Source of the DNA: CAZEFK01 sp964511405
GTDB lineage: Bacteria > Pseudomonadota > Alphaproteobacteria > Elsterales > Elsteraceae
Reading direction: 5' to 3'
Length of the DNA stretch: 64,000 nt
Assembly (NCBI GenBank): GCA_964511405.1
Contig: CAZEFK010000003.1
Location: 10,771-74,770 of the forward strand
Shown: positions 43,444 to 53,043 of the stretch, piece by piece
Layout of the letters: each line of letters starts with the position of its first letter
Position numbering within the stretch: position 1 is the stretch's first letter
Notes under the pieces: model-generated
What the model saw: the letters and a program-made list of their open reading frames with translations, nothing else
Database searches by the model: none
Told to the model about the DNA's origin: nothing
Translations under genes and position numbers: made by a program

Positions 43444-45195
43444 ATGGCCGACTCCATGCCGCAAAGGATCCGGGGCGATAGTCGCCAGTTCGACGCCATC
43501 GCCATGGAAGTATTCAGCAATCGCATGCTGTCGATCACCGAGAGCATGGCGATCCACATGATGCGCTCGTCGTTCTCGACCCAGATCAAGGAGCGCCGGG
43601 ACTTTTCCGTCGGCATCTTCGACGCGCGCGGCCGGCTGATCGCGCAGGGCACGCACATCCCGCTGCATCTGGGCTCGCTGCTCGGGGCGGTCGAGGCGCT
43701 GCTGGCGCGCTACCGGATCGCCGACATGGCCGAAGGCGACGCCTTCATCTGCAACGATCCCTATCTCGCGGGCGGCACGCACCTGCCCGACATCTCGGTG
43801 ATCACGCCGGTCTTCATCGACGGCGAGATCGCCGCCTTCGCGGCCAATATCGGCCACCATTCCGACGTCGGCGGCACCGTGCCGGGATCGATCTCGGCGA
43901 AGTCGCGCTCGATCTTCGAGGAGGGGCTGCGGATCCCGATCATGCGGATCGCCCGCGCCGGCGTCGTCGACGAGGACCTGCTCAACCTGATCGCCAGCAA
44001 CTCGCGCCTGATGGAGGAGCGGCGCCTGGACCTCCGGGTCCAGATCGCCGTGAACGTCCGCGGCGGCGACGAGACACGGGCCTTGTTCCTGCGCATGGGG
44101 CTCGACCGGGCGCAAGCGGCGATCGACGACGTCCTGGTCTACACGGCCGAGCGCGTGCGCCGCCGCCTGGCGGCCCTGCCGGCCGGACGGCACAGCTTCA
44201 CGACCTGGCTCGACGACGACGGCGCCGGCGGCGCGCCGGTGCCGATCGTCGCGACCGTCACCCTCGGCGGGAACGGCCTGCATCTGGACCTCGAGGGGAC
44301 CGGACCGCAGGCGCGGGGCGCCCTCAATGTGTGCCAGAATGCGCTGCGGGCGACGGTCTACTATTGCGTCAAGGCCCTGCTCGACCCCGGCCTGATGGCG
44401 AACAGCGGCCTGTTCACCGCGGTGACCATCTCGGCGCCGCCGGGCTCGATCGCGAACCCCGACTTCTCGGCGGCCTGCGGCGTCCGCAGCATCACCTGCC
44501 AGAAGATCGCCGGTGCCGTGTTCGGCGCCTTTCGCGCGGTGCTGCCCGAGGATCGGGTGATCGCGTCGAGCAACGACATCCTGCCCTCGATCTCGTTCTC
44601 CGGCACGCAGTCGGACACCGGGCAGTTCTATGTCTGCGCCGAGACGCTCGGCGGCGGCGGCGGTGCGCGGTCCGACAGCGACGGCATGGACGGCATCCAT
44701 GTCCATGTCACCAACAGCCTCAACCTGCCGACCGAGGCATTGGAAAACGAGTTTCCGCTGCTCTGCGAGGAGTACTGCCTGGTCGCCGATTCCGGCGGGG
44801 CGGGCCGCCGGCGCGGCGGCCTCGGCATCGCCCGCCAGGTGCGGGCGCTGCGCGACGGCACGATCTTCTCCGCCCGGTCCGACAGCCACATCCGCGGCGC
44901 CGACGGCATCGCCGGCGGCGGCACCGGCGGCCTCGGCCTGCTGGTCCGCAATCCCGGCCGCACCGACCAGGAAGTCCTGCCGTCCAAGGTCGCGCACCTG
45001 GTCCTGAACGCCGGCGAGAGCATCCGCATCCAGACGCCCGGCGGCGGCGGTTTCGGGCCCTGCGACGAGCGCCCGACCGCGCTGATCGCGCGCGACATCC
45101 GCGACGGCACGGTGACGCGCTCGGCCGCGGAGCGGGATTACGGACCGGATCGCGCGCGGGCCGCGCTGGAGGGCGAGGCCGCGCCGACGATCTAG
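43444..45195 (+). CDS. hyuB: Hydantoinase/oxoprolinase subunit B
   Basis: This 583-residue HyuB partner has AIAMEVFSNRMLSITESMAIHMMRSSFS at the N-terminus, GDAFICNDPYLAGGTHLPDI near residue 105, IGHHSDVGG near 140, and the glycine-rich C-terminus ETLGGGGGARSDSDGMDGIHVHVTN and RIQTPGGGGFG. These are standard for the family. It starts 14 bp after hyuA with GGGA as ribosome site. It is followed by a transporter operon whose binding protein may fetch the same cyclic substrate. Confidence 0.92.
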   Translation: MADSMPQRIRGDSRQFDAIAMEVFSNRMLSITESMAIHMMRSSFSTQIKERRDFSVGIFDARGRLIAQGTHIPLHLGSLLGAVEALLARYRIADMAEGDAFICNDPYLAGGTHLPDISVITPVFIDGEIAAFAANIGHHSDVGGTVPGSISAKSRSIFEEGLRIPIMRIARAGVVDEDLLNLIASNSRLMEERRLDLRVQIAVNVRGGDETRALFLRMGLDRAQAAIDDVLVYTAERVRRRLAALPAGRHSFTTWLDDDGAGGAPVPIVATVTLGGNGLHLDLEGTGPQARGALNVCQNALRATVYYCVKALLDPGLMANSGLFTAVTISAPPGSIANPDFSAACGVRSITCQKIAGAVFGAFRAVLPEDRVIASSNDILPSISFSGTQSDTGQFYVCAETLGGGGGARSDSDGMDGIHVHVTNSLNLPTEALENEFPLLCEEYCLVADSGGAGRRRGGLGIARQVRALRDGTIFSARSDSHIRGADGIAGGGTGGLGLLVRNPGRTDQEVLPSKVAHLVLNAGESIRIQTPGGGGFGPCDERPTALIARDIRDGTVTRSAAERDYGPDRARAALEGEAAPTI

Positions 45196-45227
45196 GTACG
45201 CGAACAAGAACGAAGGGGAGCGAAACC

Positions 45228-46784
45228 GTGCGCAAGATCGGAATTCCAAGGCTGGGTCATGGTCCGACCCGCCGAGCGCTGCTCGCCGGTGCCGGTGCGC
45301 TCGCCGTCACGGGCCGGCTGTCGTCCCGCGCATACGCCGACGACGCCCGGTGGCTGACCTATGGCCTGTCGACCTATCCGCCCAATCTGCGGCCGTTCGA
45401 ATACACCGGCGGCGCCTCGCAGACCGTCAAGGTGCTGATGTATCGGGGCCTGCTGATCTTCGGCGCCGACGGCAAGATTCATCCCGAAGTAGCCGAGTCC
45501 TGGGACATGACGGGCCCGACGACCTACGTGTTCAAGTTGCGCGACAACGCCGTCTTCCACAATGGCGAGCCGGTCACGGCCGAGGATGTCAAATATTCTC
45601 TGGCGCAGATCATGGCACCGGGGTCGACGGCCTTCTTCCGCCAGGAATTCCAGGTCATCGACCGGGTCGAGGCGACCGCGCCCAAAACCGTCGCGATCAC
45701 GCTGAAGCAGCCGATGGCGTCGTTCGCCGCGATCATGGCCAGCGGCAATTCGCCGATCATCTCGGCCAAGGCGGGGACCGCGAACCCGAACCAGCCGGTC
45801 GGCTGCGGGCCGTTCATCCTGGCGGAGTCCGAACGGGGCGTCAGCCTCAGCCTGAAGGCCAACAAGGCCTTCTACAAGCCGGGACTGCCGAAGAGCGACA
45901 TCCTCCGCTTCGTGGCCTATGCCGACGACAGCCTGCGCGTCGCGGCACTGGCCGCCGGCGATGTCGACATCATCGAATATGTCCCGTGGCAGAGCATGAA
46001 GAGCCTTGCCGAGAACCCGGACATGTCCCTGCAGTCCGGGCTGGCGGCCTACATGTATCTGGTGTTCAACGCGGCGGCGGGGCCCTTCAAGGATGCGCGG
46101 GTCCGCCGCGCCGTGGCGCTCGCGATCCGGCGGGACGATATCGTCACCGGCGCCTTCCTGGGCATGGGGCAGCCGCTGGACGGCCTGCCGATCGATCCCG
46201 TTTCGCCCTTCTACGACAAGGCGAGCGCCGATCTGTGGTCCTATGACCCGGACAAGGCCCGGTCGCTGCTGAACGAGGCCGGAGCGGCCAATCTGTCGGT
46301 GACGCTGCTCGCCACCGCGACCTACGGCATGCACAAGGATACCGCCGAGATCGTCCAGCAGAACCTTGGCGAGGTCGGTCTCCAGGTCGAGCTCAGCCTG
46401 CCCGAATGGGGCGTGCGCGTGGCCCAGGGCAACCAGGGCAAGTATCAATTCGCGGTCAACGGCGGCGGCGGCGAGTACGGCGATCCGGACGAACTGACCG
46501 CGCTGATCGGGTCGGGGCCGCCGTCCTACCGGCGGTCGTTCGGCCTGGACGAGCGGCGGATCGACGATCTCCTGGCCAAGGCTCGGCATGAGACCGACCA
46601 GGCGAAGCGGCGGGCCCTCTATGCGGATCTGTCGCGCCTGTGCGCCGACGAAGTACCGGTCTGTCCGCTCAACTACCGCACGCAGGCCTATGCGCTGCGC
46701 AAGGCGGTCAAGGGCTTCCAGTGCCTGCCGGGATTGCTGCTGATCAACTCCGGCAGTGCGCTCGATGCCGCTTATGTCGGCTGA
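45228..46784 (+). CDS. ABC transporter solute-binding protein, SBP family 5 (second system)
   Basis: This 518-residue protein has a Tat-like signal (TRRALLAGAGALAVTGRLSSRAYADD). The mature SBP-5 fold includes ESWDMTGPTTYVFKLRDNAVFHNGEPVTAEDVKYSL near 90, VGCGPFIL near 185, and DARVRRAVALAIRRDDIV near 290. The GTG at 45228 has AAGGGGAG ten bases upstream. It follows hyuB by 32 bp and heads its own transporter genes, so uptake of the hydantoinase substrate is likely. Confidence 0.88.
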   Translation: MRKIGIPRLGHGPTRRALLAGAGALAVTGRLSSRAYADDARWLTYGLSTYPPNLRPFEYTGGASQTVKVLMYRGLLIFGADGKIHPEVAESWDMTGPTTYVFKLRDNAVFHNGEPVTAEDVKYSLAQIMAPGSTAFFRQEFQVIDRVEATAPKTVAITLKQPMASFAAIMASGNSPIISAKAGTANPNQPVGCGPFILAESERGVSLSLKANKAFYKPGLPKSDILRFVAYADDSLRVAALAAGDVDIIEYVPWQSMKSLAENPDMSLQSGLAAYMYLVFNAAAGPFKDARVRRAVALAIRRDDIVTGAFLGMGQPLDGLPIDPVSPFYDKASADLWSYDPDKARSLLNEAGAANLSVTLLATATYGMHKDTAEIVQQNLGEVGLQVELSLPEWGVRVAQGNQGKYQFAVNGGGGEYGDPDELTALIGSGPPSYRRSFGLDERRIDDLLAKARHETDQAKRRALYADLSRLCADEVPVCPLNYRTQAYALRKAVKGFQCLPGLLLINSGSALDAAYVG

Positions 46785-46799
46785 GGCCGGGCGGTAGCC

Positions 46800-47756
46800 A
46801 TGTGGGGGTTCATCGGCAAGCGGCTGCTGACCGCCGCGGGGATGATCGCCTTCGTCGTCAGCGTCGTGTTCCTGGCGCTGTATCTGGTGCCGGGCGATCC
46901 GGCCGAAGTGCTGCTCGCCTCGGGCGGTGGCGGCGCGCCGTCGCCCGAGGCGATCGCCGCCACGCGGATCAGGCTGGGCCTGGACCGCCCGGTCCTCGAC
47001 CAGTATCTCGCTTATCTCGGCCGGCTGTCCCGGGCCGATTTCGGCAGCTCCTTCGCCGACGACGAGCCCGTGCTCGACACCATCGAGCAGCGGCTGCCGC
47101 GCACGCTGGAGCTGGCCGCCGCCGCCGCGGTCGTGGCGATCCTGATCGGCCTGCCGCTGGGCACGGTATCGGCGCTGCGCCGCGGCGGCCTGTTCGACCG
47201 CCTCCTCGGCCTCTGGTCCAGCCTGGCGATCTCGGTGCCCGTCTTCGTCCTCGGCACCCTGCTGGTGCTCGTCTTCGCGCTGCGGCTGAAGCTCGTCCCG
47301 GCCGGTGGGTTCACGCCGCTCTGGATGTCGCCCGGCCGGCACATGCTGCAGCTGCTGATGCCGGCGCTCAGCATCGGCCTCGGCTTCGCGTCCACCATCC
47401 TGCGCATGAGCCGCGCCGCGGTCCTCGAAGTGCTCGAGCAGGACTGGGTTCGCACGGCGCGGGCGAAGGGCCTGGCGGCGCGCCATGTCGTCATCCGCCA
47501 CGTGGTCCGCAATGCGCTGGGGCCGGTCCTGACGCTGACCGGCCTGCAGGTGGGCTCGCTGCTCGGCGGCACGGTGCTGGTCGAGTACGTGTTCAACTGG
47601 CCGGGCCTGAGCGGGCTGCTGGTCCAGGCGGTCGAGCACCGCGACTATCCCGAAGTGCAAGGGATCGTCCTGGTGATCGCGACGCTGTTCATCCTGCTCA
47701 ACTTGGCCGTGGACATCCTGTATTCGGCGCTGGATCCGCGGGTGCAGGCCCGATGA
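46800..47756 (+). CDS. Peptide-type ABC transporter permease, DppB-like (second system)
   Basis: This 318-residue permease starts MWGFIGKRLLTAAGMIAFVVSVVFLALYLVPGDPAEV, the usual DppB first helix and loop. It continues with LGLDRPVLDQYLAYLGRLSRADFGSSF and the EAA loop RTARAKGLAARHVVIRHVVRNALGP near residue 220. It overlaps the fused permease-ATPase gene by ATGA. Confidence 0.9.
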   Translation: MWGFIGKRLLTAAGMIAFVVSVVFLALYLVPGDPAEVLLASGGGGAPSPEAIAATRIRLGLDRPVLDQYLAYLGRLSRADFGSSFADDEPVLDTIEQRLPRTLELAAAAAVVAILIGLPLGTVSALRRGGLFDRLLGLWSSLAISVPVFVLGTLLVLVFALRLKLVPAGGFTPLWMSPGRHMLQLLMPALSIGLGFASTILRMSRAAVLEVLEQDWVRTARAKGLAARHVVIRHVVRNALGPVLTLTGLQVGSLLGGTVLVEYVFNWPGLSGLLVQAVEHRDYPEVQGIVLVIATLFILLNLAVDILYSALDPRVQAR

Positions 47757-49681
47757 GCGCAGCGACCGCGGTCCGGCGCGATCGGCGTGTCGATCGGCGT
47801 GTCGATCGGCGTGTCTGGCGCATCCTGCCGTCGGCGCTCGCGCTCGGTCTCATCATCCTGATCGCGTTCGTCGGACCGGCACTGCTGCAGATCGATCCGC
47901 TGGCGATGGACATGGCGGGACGGCTCGGCCGCCCGTCCGCCGCCCACTGGCTGGGACAGGACGAATTCGGCCGCGATGTGCTGAACCGCCTGCTGTTCGG
48001 CGCCCGCACGTCGCTCGGCGTCTCCGTCGCTGCCGCCATGGTCGCGGCCGGGATCGGCATCGCCGCCGGCCTGGTCGGCGGGTTCGTGGGCGGCCTCGCC
48101 GAGATCCTGACGGTGCGTGCCTCGGAAGCGATGCTGTGCTTCCCGCCGATCCTGCTGGCGCTGCTGGTCGTCGCCTTCGCCGGCCCCGGCGCGGCCACGC
48201 TGATCGCCACGCTCGGCCTGTTCTACGCGCCCCAGTTCGCCCGCATCACCTATGGCGAGGTGCGCGCCGTCCGCGGCAAGGAATTCGTCGAGGCGATGCG
48301 CGCCCTGGGCGCCGGCCCGGTCCGGCTGATGGGCTGGACCATCCTGCCCAACATCGCGGCGCCGCTGTTCGTGCAGTTCGCGTTGGTCGTGGCGGCCGCG
48401 ATCGTGGTGGAGTCCGGCCTGAGCTTCCTCGGTCTCGGCATCGTCCCGCCGACGCCGTCGTGGGGTCTGATGATCCGCGGCGCGCGCAGCTATCTCCAGC
48501 TCGATCCGCTGGCCCTGGTCTGGCCCTGCCTTGCCCTGGTGGTCACGATCTTCGTGGTCAACAGCCTGTGCGACGCCGTACGCGATGCGTTCGACCCGCG
48601 CACGGGGCGCGGCGGTCAGCGGCGCCGGTGGCCAGCGGCGGCCCCGACCGCAGCCGCCGCGGCGCAGGCGACGCCGGACGGCGCGCAGCTCAGGGTCCGC
48701 GATCTCGTCACCCGGTTCGCCACATCGGCCGGGCCGATCACGGCGGTCGACGGCGTGTCGCTGCGGCTGGCACCCGGGGAGACCGTGGCGGTCGTCGGCG
48801 AGTCGGGGTCGGGAAAATCCGTGACCAGCCTGTCCGTGATGGGGCTGCTGCCGAGGGCCATGGCGCGGATCACCCAGGGCGCGATCCTGCTGCGCTGCCG
48901 GGACGGGACCGTGGTCGACATGGCGGCGGCGCGCCCGCCGGCGCTGCGGTCGGCTCAGGGCAACGACATCGCGATGATCTTCCAGGAGCCGATGACCAGC
49001 CTCAACCCCATCTACCGGATCGGCGACCAGATCGCCGAGGCGATCCGGGCGCATCGGCGCTGCTCGCGCAAGGCGGCGCTGGCCGACGCGCTCGACATGC
49101 TGCGCCGGGTCGGCCTCACTGAGCCGGAGCGTCGCCTCGGGCAATATCCGCACGAGCTGTCGGGCGGCATGCGCCAGCGCGTCATGATCGCCATGGCGCT
49201 GGCCTGTGATCCAGGGGTGCTCATCGCCGACGAGCCGACCACCGCGCTCGACACGACTGTCCAGGCCGAGATTCTGGCCCTGATCAAGCGGCTGCAGGCG
49301 GCCCGGCCAGGCGGCATGGGCGTGCTGCTGGTCACGCACAACATGGGTATCGTCGCCGAATTCGCCGACCGGGTGGTCGTGATGTATGCCGGCCGCGTGG
49401 TCGAGGAAGCGGCGACCCAGGATCTCTTTGCCCGCCCGCGGCACCCCTACACGCGCAGCCTGATGCGCTGCATCCCGCGGCCAACCGGGTCGCGCCCGGC
49501 CCGGCGGCGCCTGGAGACCATACCGGGCTCCGTCCCCAGCCCGGCGGCGATGCCGCCGGGCTGCAAGTTCGCCGATCGCTGCGACCTGGTGATCGATGCC
49601 TGCCGCAGGACCGAGCCGCCGCTCGCCGCGGTCGGCGAACCGTCGCATCGGGCCCGCTGCATCCGCTGGAGCGATCTGTGA
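47753..49681 (+). CDS. Fused permease-ATPase of a peptide-type ABC transporter (DppC-DppD)
   Basis: This 642-residue protein joins two normally separate subunits. Residues 1 to about 285 are a DppC-type permease: LGQDEFGRDVLNRLLFGARTSLGVS near 65, EAA loop MRALGAGPVRLMGWTILPNIAAP near 180, and PPTPSWGLMIRGA. After an Ala/Arg-rich linker (about 285 to 305) comes a full DppD-type ATPase: GESGSGKSVTSLSVMG near 347, FQEPMTSLNP, LSGGMRQRVMIAMALACDP near 472, VLIADEPTTALD, VTHNMG and the terminal cysteines of PPGCKFADRCDLVIDAC. There is no stop or frameshift at the junction. The N-terminus contains a 3x DRRV repeat. Two copies per transporter would differ from the usual one DppC, one DppD arrangement, unless the second ATPase pairs with it. 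Confidence 0.92.
   Translation: MSAATAVRRDRRVDRRVDRRVWRILPSALALGLIILIAFVGPALLQIDPLAMDMAGRLGRPSAAHWLGQDEFGRDVLNRLLFGARTSLGVSVAAAMVAAGIGIAAGLVGGFVGGLAEILTVRASEAMLCFPPILLALLVVAFAGPGAATLIATLGLFYAPQFARITYGEVRAVRGKEFVEAMRALGAGPVRLMGWTILPNIAAPLFVQFALVVAAAIVVESGLSFLGLGIVPPTPSWGLMIRGARSYLQLDPLALVWPCLALVVTIFVVNSLCDAVRDAFDPRTGRGGQRRRWPAAAPTAAAAAQATPDGAQLRVRDLVTRFATSAGPITAVDGVSLRLAPGETVAVVGESGSGKSVTSLSVMGLLPRAMARITQGAILLRCRDGTVVDMAAARPPALRSAQGNDIAMIFQEPMTSLNPIYRIGDQIAEAIRAHRRCSRKAALADALDMLRRVGLTEPERRLGQYPHELSGGMRQRVMIAMALACDPGVLIADEPTTALDTTVQAEILALIKRLQAARPGGMGVLLVTHNMGIVAEFADRVVVMYAGRVVEEAATQDLFARPRHPYTRSLMRCIPRPTGSRPARRRLETIPGSVPSPAAMPPGCKFADRCDLVIDACRRTEPPLAAVGEPSHRARCIRWSDL
47780..47815 (+). repeat. 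Three tandem copies of a 12-bp unit
   Basis: GATCGGCGTGTC occurs three times without change (47780-47791, 47792-47803, 47804-47815), encoding DRRV repeats in the cytoplasmic N-terminus of the fused transporter. As an in-frame 12-bp unit it could vary in copy number without breaking the gene. Confidence 0.9.
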
Positions 49682-50502
49682 CCCCGCTGCTCACCGTCCA
49701 GGATCTGCGCAAGATCTACCCGGTCCGGCAGGGCCTGTTCCGCAGGCCGGGCGCGATCCGCGCCGTCGATGGCGTGAGCTTCTCGCTGAACCGCGGCGAA
49801 ATCGTCGGCCTGGTCGGCGAGTCGGGGTCCGGCAAGACCACGGTCGGACGGACGATCCTGCGCCTGGTCGAGCCGACCTCGGGCACGGTGACGTTCGGCG
49901 GCACGGACGTGACCAAGGCCTCGGGCGCCGTCCTGCGCGCGCTACGGCGGCAGATGCAGATCATCTTCCAGGATCCGTTCGGCAGCCTCGATCCGCGTCG
50001 TACCGTCGGCGCCCAGATCGAGGTGGCGTTCCGGATCCACGGACTCTACACGCCGGCGGAGCGGCGCCGGCGCGCCGACCGGCTGCTGGACCGGGTGGGG
50101 CTGCCGCAATCGGCCTTCGACCGCTATCCCCACGAATTCTCGGGCGGCCAGCGCCAGCGCGTCGGCATCGCCCGCGCCCTGGCCCTGGACCCGAAGCTGA
50201 TCGTTGCCGACGAGGCCGTCTCGGCGCTCGACATGTCGGTCCAGGCCCAGGTCGTCAATCTGCTGCTCGACCTGCGCGACGAGCTGGATCTGACGATCCT
50301 GTTCATCTCCCACGACCTCAGTCTGGTCGAATATATCTGCGACCGCGTGCTGGTCATGTATCGCGGGTCGATCGTCGAGGCCGGCCCGGCGCAGGAGATC
50401 TACCGGAACCCTCGACATGCCTATACGCGGGGCCTGCTGGCAGCAATTCCCGTGCCCGATCCCACCCGCCGGCGCCAGGCCGAGTCGGCCAGTATAACCT
50501 GA
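49678..50502 (+). CDS. Peptide-type ABC transporter ATPase, DppF-like (second system)
   Basis: This 274-residue ATPase has Walker A GESGSGKTTVGRTILRLVEP near residue 44, FQDPFGSLDPRRTVG, signature FSGGQRQRVGIARALALDP near 155, LIVADEAVSALDMSVQAQ and ISHDLSLVEYI. It is about 50 residues shorter than the other DppF proteins here because it stops soon after IPVPDPTRR and lacks the cysteine-containing tail. The Walker B end reads DEAVSALD instead of DEPVSALD. The GTG start overlaps the fusion gene. The regulon motif at 50494 overlaps its last codons. Confidence 0.88.
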   Translation: MTPLLTVQDLRKIYPVRQGLFRRPGAIRAVDGVSFSLNRGEIVGLVGESGSGKTTVGRTILRLVEPTSGTVTFGGTDVTKASGAVLRALRRQMQIIFQDPFGSLDPRRTVGAQIEVAFRIHGLYTPAERRRRADRLLDRVGLPQSAFDRYPHEFSGGQRQRVGIARALALDPKLIVADEAVSALDMSVQAQVVNLLLDLRDELDLTILFISHDLSLVEYICDRVLVMYRGSIVEAGPAQEIYRNPRHAYTRGLLAAIPVPDPTRRRQAESASIT

Positions 50503-50509
50503 CAGAATA
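50494..50509. promoter_or_regulatory. Regulon motif ATAACCT-N4-GAATA, copy 2
   Basis: ATAACCT (50494-50500), GACA, GAATA (50505-50509). It differs from the other two copies by one base in the fixed part, and it straddles the end of the dppF-like gene 76 bp before the next solute-binding-protein gene, which it probably controls. Confidence 0.6.
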
Positions 50510-50585
50510 CGACGGCCCGATTTTGGACTTTGACATCGCGGCCGGCCGCTTCCAACGTTCGATGAATTGACGGGGGCGATGAGCA

Positions 50586-52139
50586 ATGAAATGGGGCATA
50601 GGTCCAATTCTCGTTGGTGTCATGGCTCTGGCTTTGAGCAATCCGGCGCCGGCATCCGCCGAGGTCGTCTTGCGCAGCAGCAGTATCGGCAGCGACATCG
50701 CGACGCTCGATCCGCACCGGGCCATCGCCAGCGCCGACGTGATGGTGATTAGCTGGATGTTCAATGGCCTGGTGCGATTCAAGCCGGGCAGTGCCGACCC
50801 CAAGGATCTGGAGCCCGATCTCGCCGAGCGTTGGGAGACCTCGCCCGATGGCAAGACCTGGACGTTCTACTTGCGCAAGGGCGTCACATTCCATGGCGGA
50901 TGGGGCGAATTCACGGCCGACGACGTGATCTATTCGCTCAACCGCGCCGCCGACCCGCAGCGATCCAGCTTCGCCGCGGACTTTGCCAACATCGCCGCCG
51001 CCGACAAGGTGGACGACGACACGGTCCGCATCGTGCTGAAGCATCCGGACGCCGCCTTCCTCGGCGTGGTCTCGAACTATCATGGCGGCTACATCGTCAG
51101 CCGCAAGGCGGCGGAGAAACTCGGCACCGATTTCGGCGCGCATCCGGTGGGCACGGGCCCGTTCGCCTTCGTCGAGCATGTCACGCAGCAATATGTGAAG
51201 CTGACCGCCAATGCCGACTACTTCCGCGGCCGGCCGAAGATCGACACCATCATGGAACGGATGATCCCGGCGGACACCGCGCGCGAGTTCGCGTTCACCG
51301 CGGGCGAGCTGGACATCGCCGCCGGCAAGCCCGAGCAGCGATGGATCGATGCCGCCCGCAAGCATGGCATCGCCGTCGACATCTTCGCGCCGGGCGAATA
51401 CCGCACCCTGCACCTGAACCGGACGGTGCCGCCCCTGGACGACATCCGCGTCCGGCAGGCGCTCGCCCATGCCGTCAATGTCGCGGACATCCTGCGCTAT
51501 TACGGCAAGGACGTGACGATGAAGGGCTGCTCGGTGGTGCCGCCCGGCTATCTCGGGGAATCCTGCGCCGGCGACACCTATGCCTACGATCCCGCCAAGG
51601 CCCGGGCGCTCCTGGCGGAGTCCGGCCATGCCGGCGGCTTCACCCTCAAAGTGGTCAGCTCCAATGTTCAGGCGCAGCTGCCGCTGATGGAAATCGTCCA
51701 GTCGCAGCTCGCCAAGATCGGGGTCAAGCTCGACCTGGAAGTGGTCGATCACCCGACTTACCACGCCCAGATCCGCAAGGACGTCAGCGCCATCGTCCTC
51801 TACGGCGCGGCCCGGTTTCCCACCGCCGACGCCTATCTGACCCAGTTCTACCACTCCAACGCGATCGTCGGGAAACCGACGGCGATCACCAACTTCTCGC
51901 ATTGTGCAGCGGCCGATGCGGAGATCGACGCGGCCCGGATCGAGCCCGACCCGGCCAAGCAGCTCGCCCTCTGGGCCACGGCGCAGCGGAAGATCGACGC
52001 CGACGTCTGCGCGATCCCGCTGTTCGACCTGCGCCAGGTCTGGGAGCACAGCAACCGCGTCGACTACGGCTACGACCTGAAGGGAGCCATGAACCTGGGG
52101 CCGGTGATCACCGAGACCACCACGCTCAAGCCTGAGTGA
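50586..52139 (+). CDS. ABC transporter solute-binding protein, SBP family 5 (third)
   Basis: This 517-residue protein has a Sec signal peptide (GPILVGVMALALSNPAPASAEVV, cut near residue 25). It has SBP-5 motifs: DLEPDLAERWETSPDGKTWTFYLRKGVTFHGGWGEFTADDVIYSLNR near 80 to 120, HPVGTGPFAFVEH near 180, and DIRVRQALAHAVNVADIL near 285. It is separated from the preceding transporter by 83 bp with its own regulon motif. The permease/ATPase genes at 55895-59659 have no binding protein of their own, so this is their likely partner. Its end overlaps the converging LysR gene by 14 bp. Confidence 0.87.
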   Translation: MKWGIGPILVGVMALALSNPAPASAEVVLRSSSIGSDIATLDPHRAIASADVMVISWMFNGLVRFKPGSADPKDLEPDLAERWETSPDGKTWTFYLRKGVTFHGGWGEFTADDVIYSLNRAADPQRSSFAADFANIAAADKVDDDTVRIVLKHPDAAFLGVVSNYHGGYIVSRKAAEKLGTDFGAHPVGTGPFAFVEHVTQQYVKLTANADYFRGRPKIDTIMERMIPADTAREFAFTAGELDIAAGKPEQRWIDAARKHGIAVDIFAPGEYRTLHLNRTVPPLDDIRVRQALAHAVNVADILRYYGKDVTMKGCSVVPPGYLGESCAGDTYAYDPAKARALLAESGHAGGFTLKVVSSNVQAQLPLMEIVQSQLAKIGVKLDLEVVDHPTYHAQIRKDVSAIVLYGAARFPTADAYLTQFYHSNAIVGKPTAITNFSHCAAADAEIDAARIEPDPAKQLALWATAQRKIDADVCAIPLFDLRQVWEHSNRVDYGYDLKGAMNLGPVITETTTLKPE

Positions 52140-53040
52140 GCACCGTGTGCAGGAGATGCAGCCCCGCGCGCCGCGCCTCCTCCGCGAACGCCTCGATCAG
52201 CGCGTCGTTGCGGCTCTCCCGAGGCCGGCACAGTTGGTAGGACATGGCGATCGACGGTTCGAAGCGGCGCACCGCGATCCGATCCGGCATCCCGGCAAGG
52301 CAGAGCGGATGGACCAAAGAAACGCCGAGCCCGACCGCCACGAGTTCACACAAGGTCGACGAGATATTGGCGGTCACGATGATATTGGGGCGAATTTTCT
52401 GTCGTTCGAACATCAGCATGATCTGCTGTCCGGTAAAGCTGTTCACATCGTATGAAATAAACGGCAGGCCGTCCAATTGCGCGGGCTCGATGACCGCATG
52501 CGCTGTCAAGGGATGAGCGACCGGCATGATGCAGACAAGCGGGTGCTCAAGGAAGGACTGGGTCGTGATGCTGGCCGTCTCCGCGCCGGCATTGACCAGG
52601 CCCAGATCGAGCTTTCGGGACACCAACAAACTGGCAATCCACTGCGAGCTTCGCACATGAATCGAGCAATGGACATTCGGATGGGCGCGCAGAAAGCCGG
52701 CGGTGGCGTCGCGCATGAACGCGCCGCCCAGGGCCGGCAGGACGCCGAGCTGCAGGCCCTGCTCCTCGCGGCGCAAGGCATCGACGGCCGTCTCGATCTG
52801 GCGGATGCCGGCGAAGACGCGGTCGATCTCTTCATAGAGCCGCATGCCGCGCTCGGACGCGGTCAGCCGCCCCTTCGCGCGATCGAACAGCGCCAGTCCG
52901 GTGTCCGCCTCGAACGTGGCGATCAGCTTGCTGACCGCAGGCTGCGACACGTTGAGGATCTCGGCCGCCCGGCTGACCGTGCCGCCTTCGATCACTGCCT
53001 TGAACGCCTCGACCTGCCGGAGGGTGATCGCACGCCGCAT
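52126..53040 (-). CDS. LysR-family regulator, OccR/NocR-like (copy 2)
   Basis: This 304-residue paralogue of the regulator at 37716-38636 has winged helix LRQVEAFKAVIEGGTVSRAAEILNVSQPAVSKLIATFE and effector domain ending GLGVSLVHPLCLAGMP. The two share long identical runs such as RLYEEIDR/RLYEEVDR, the GAF-x-R-x-AT-x-GFL segment and CIMPV-x-HPL. It sits between the third binding-protein gene and the divergent oxidase operon. The regulon motif begins three bases before its ATG, as in copy 1, implying autoregulation. Confidence 0.87.
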   Translation of the reverse strand: MRRAITLRQVEAFKAVIEGGTVSRAAEILNVSQPAVSKLIATFEADTGLALFDRAKGRLTASERGMRLYEEIDRVFAGIRQIETAVDALRREEQGLQLGVLPALGGAFMRDATAGFLRAHPNVHCSIHVRSSQWIASLLVSRKLDLGLVNAGAETASITTQSFLEHPLVCIMPVAHPLTAHAVIEPAQLDGLPFISYDVNSFTGQQIMLMFERQKIRPNIIVTANISSTLCELVAVGLGVSLVHPLCLAGMPDRIAVRRFEPSIAMSYQLCRPRESRNDALIEAFAEEARRAGLHLLHTVLTQA

Positions 53041-53043
53041 CGC

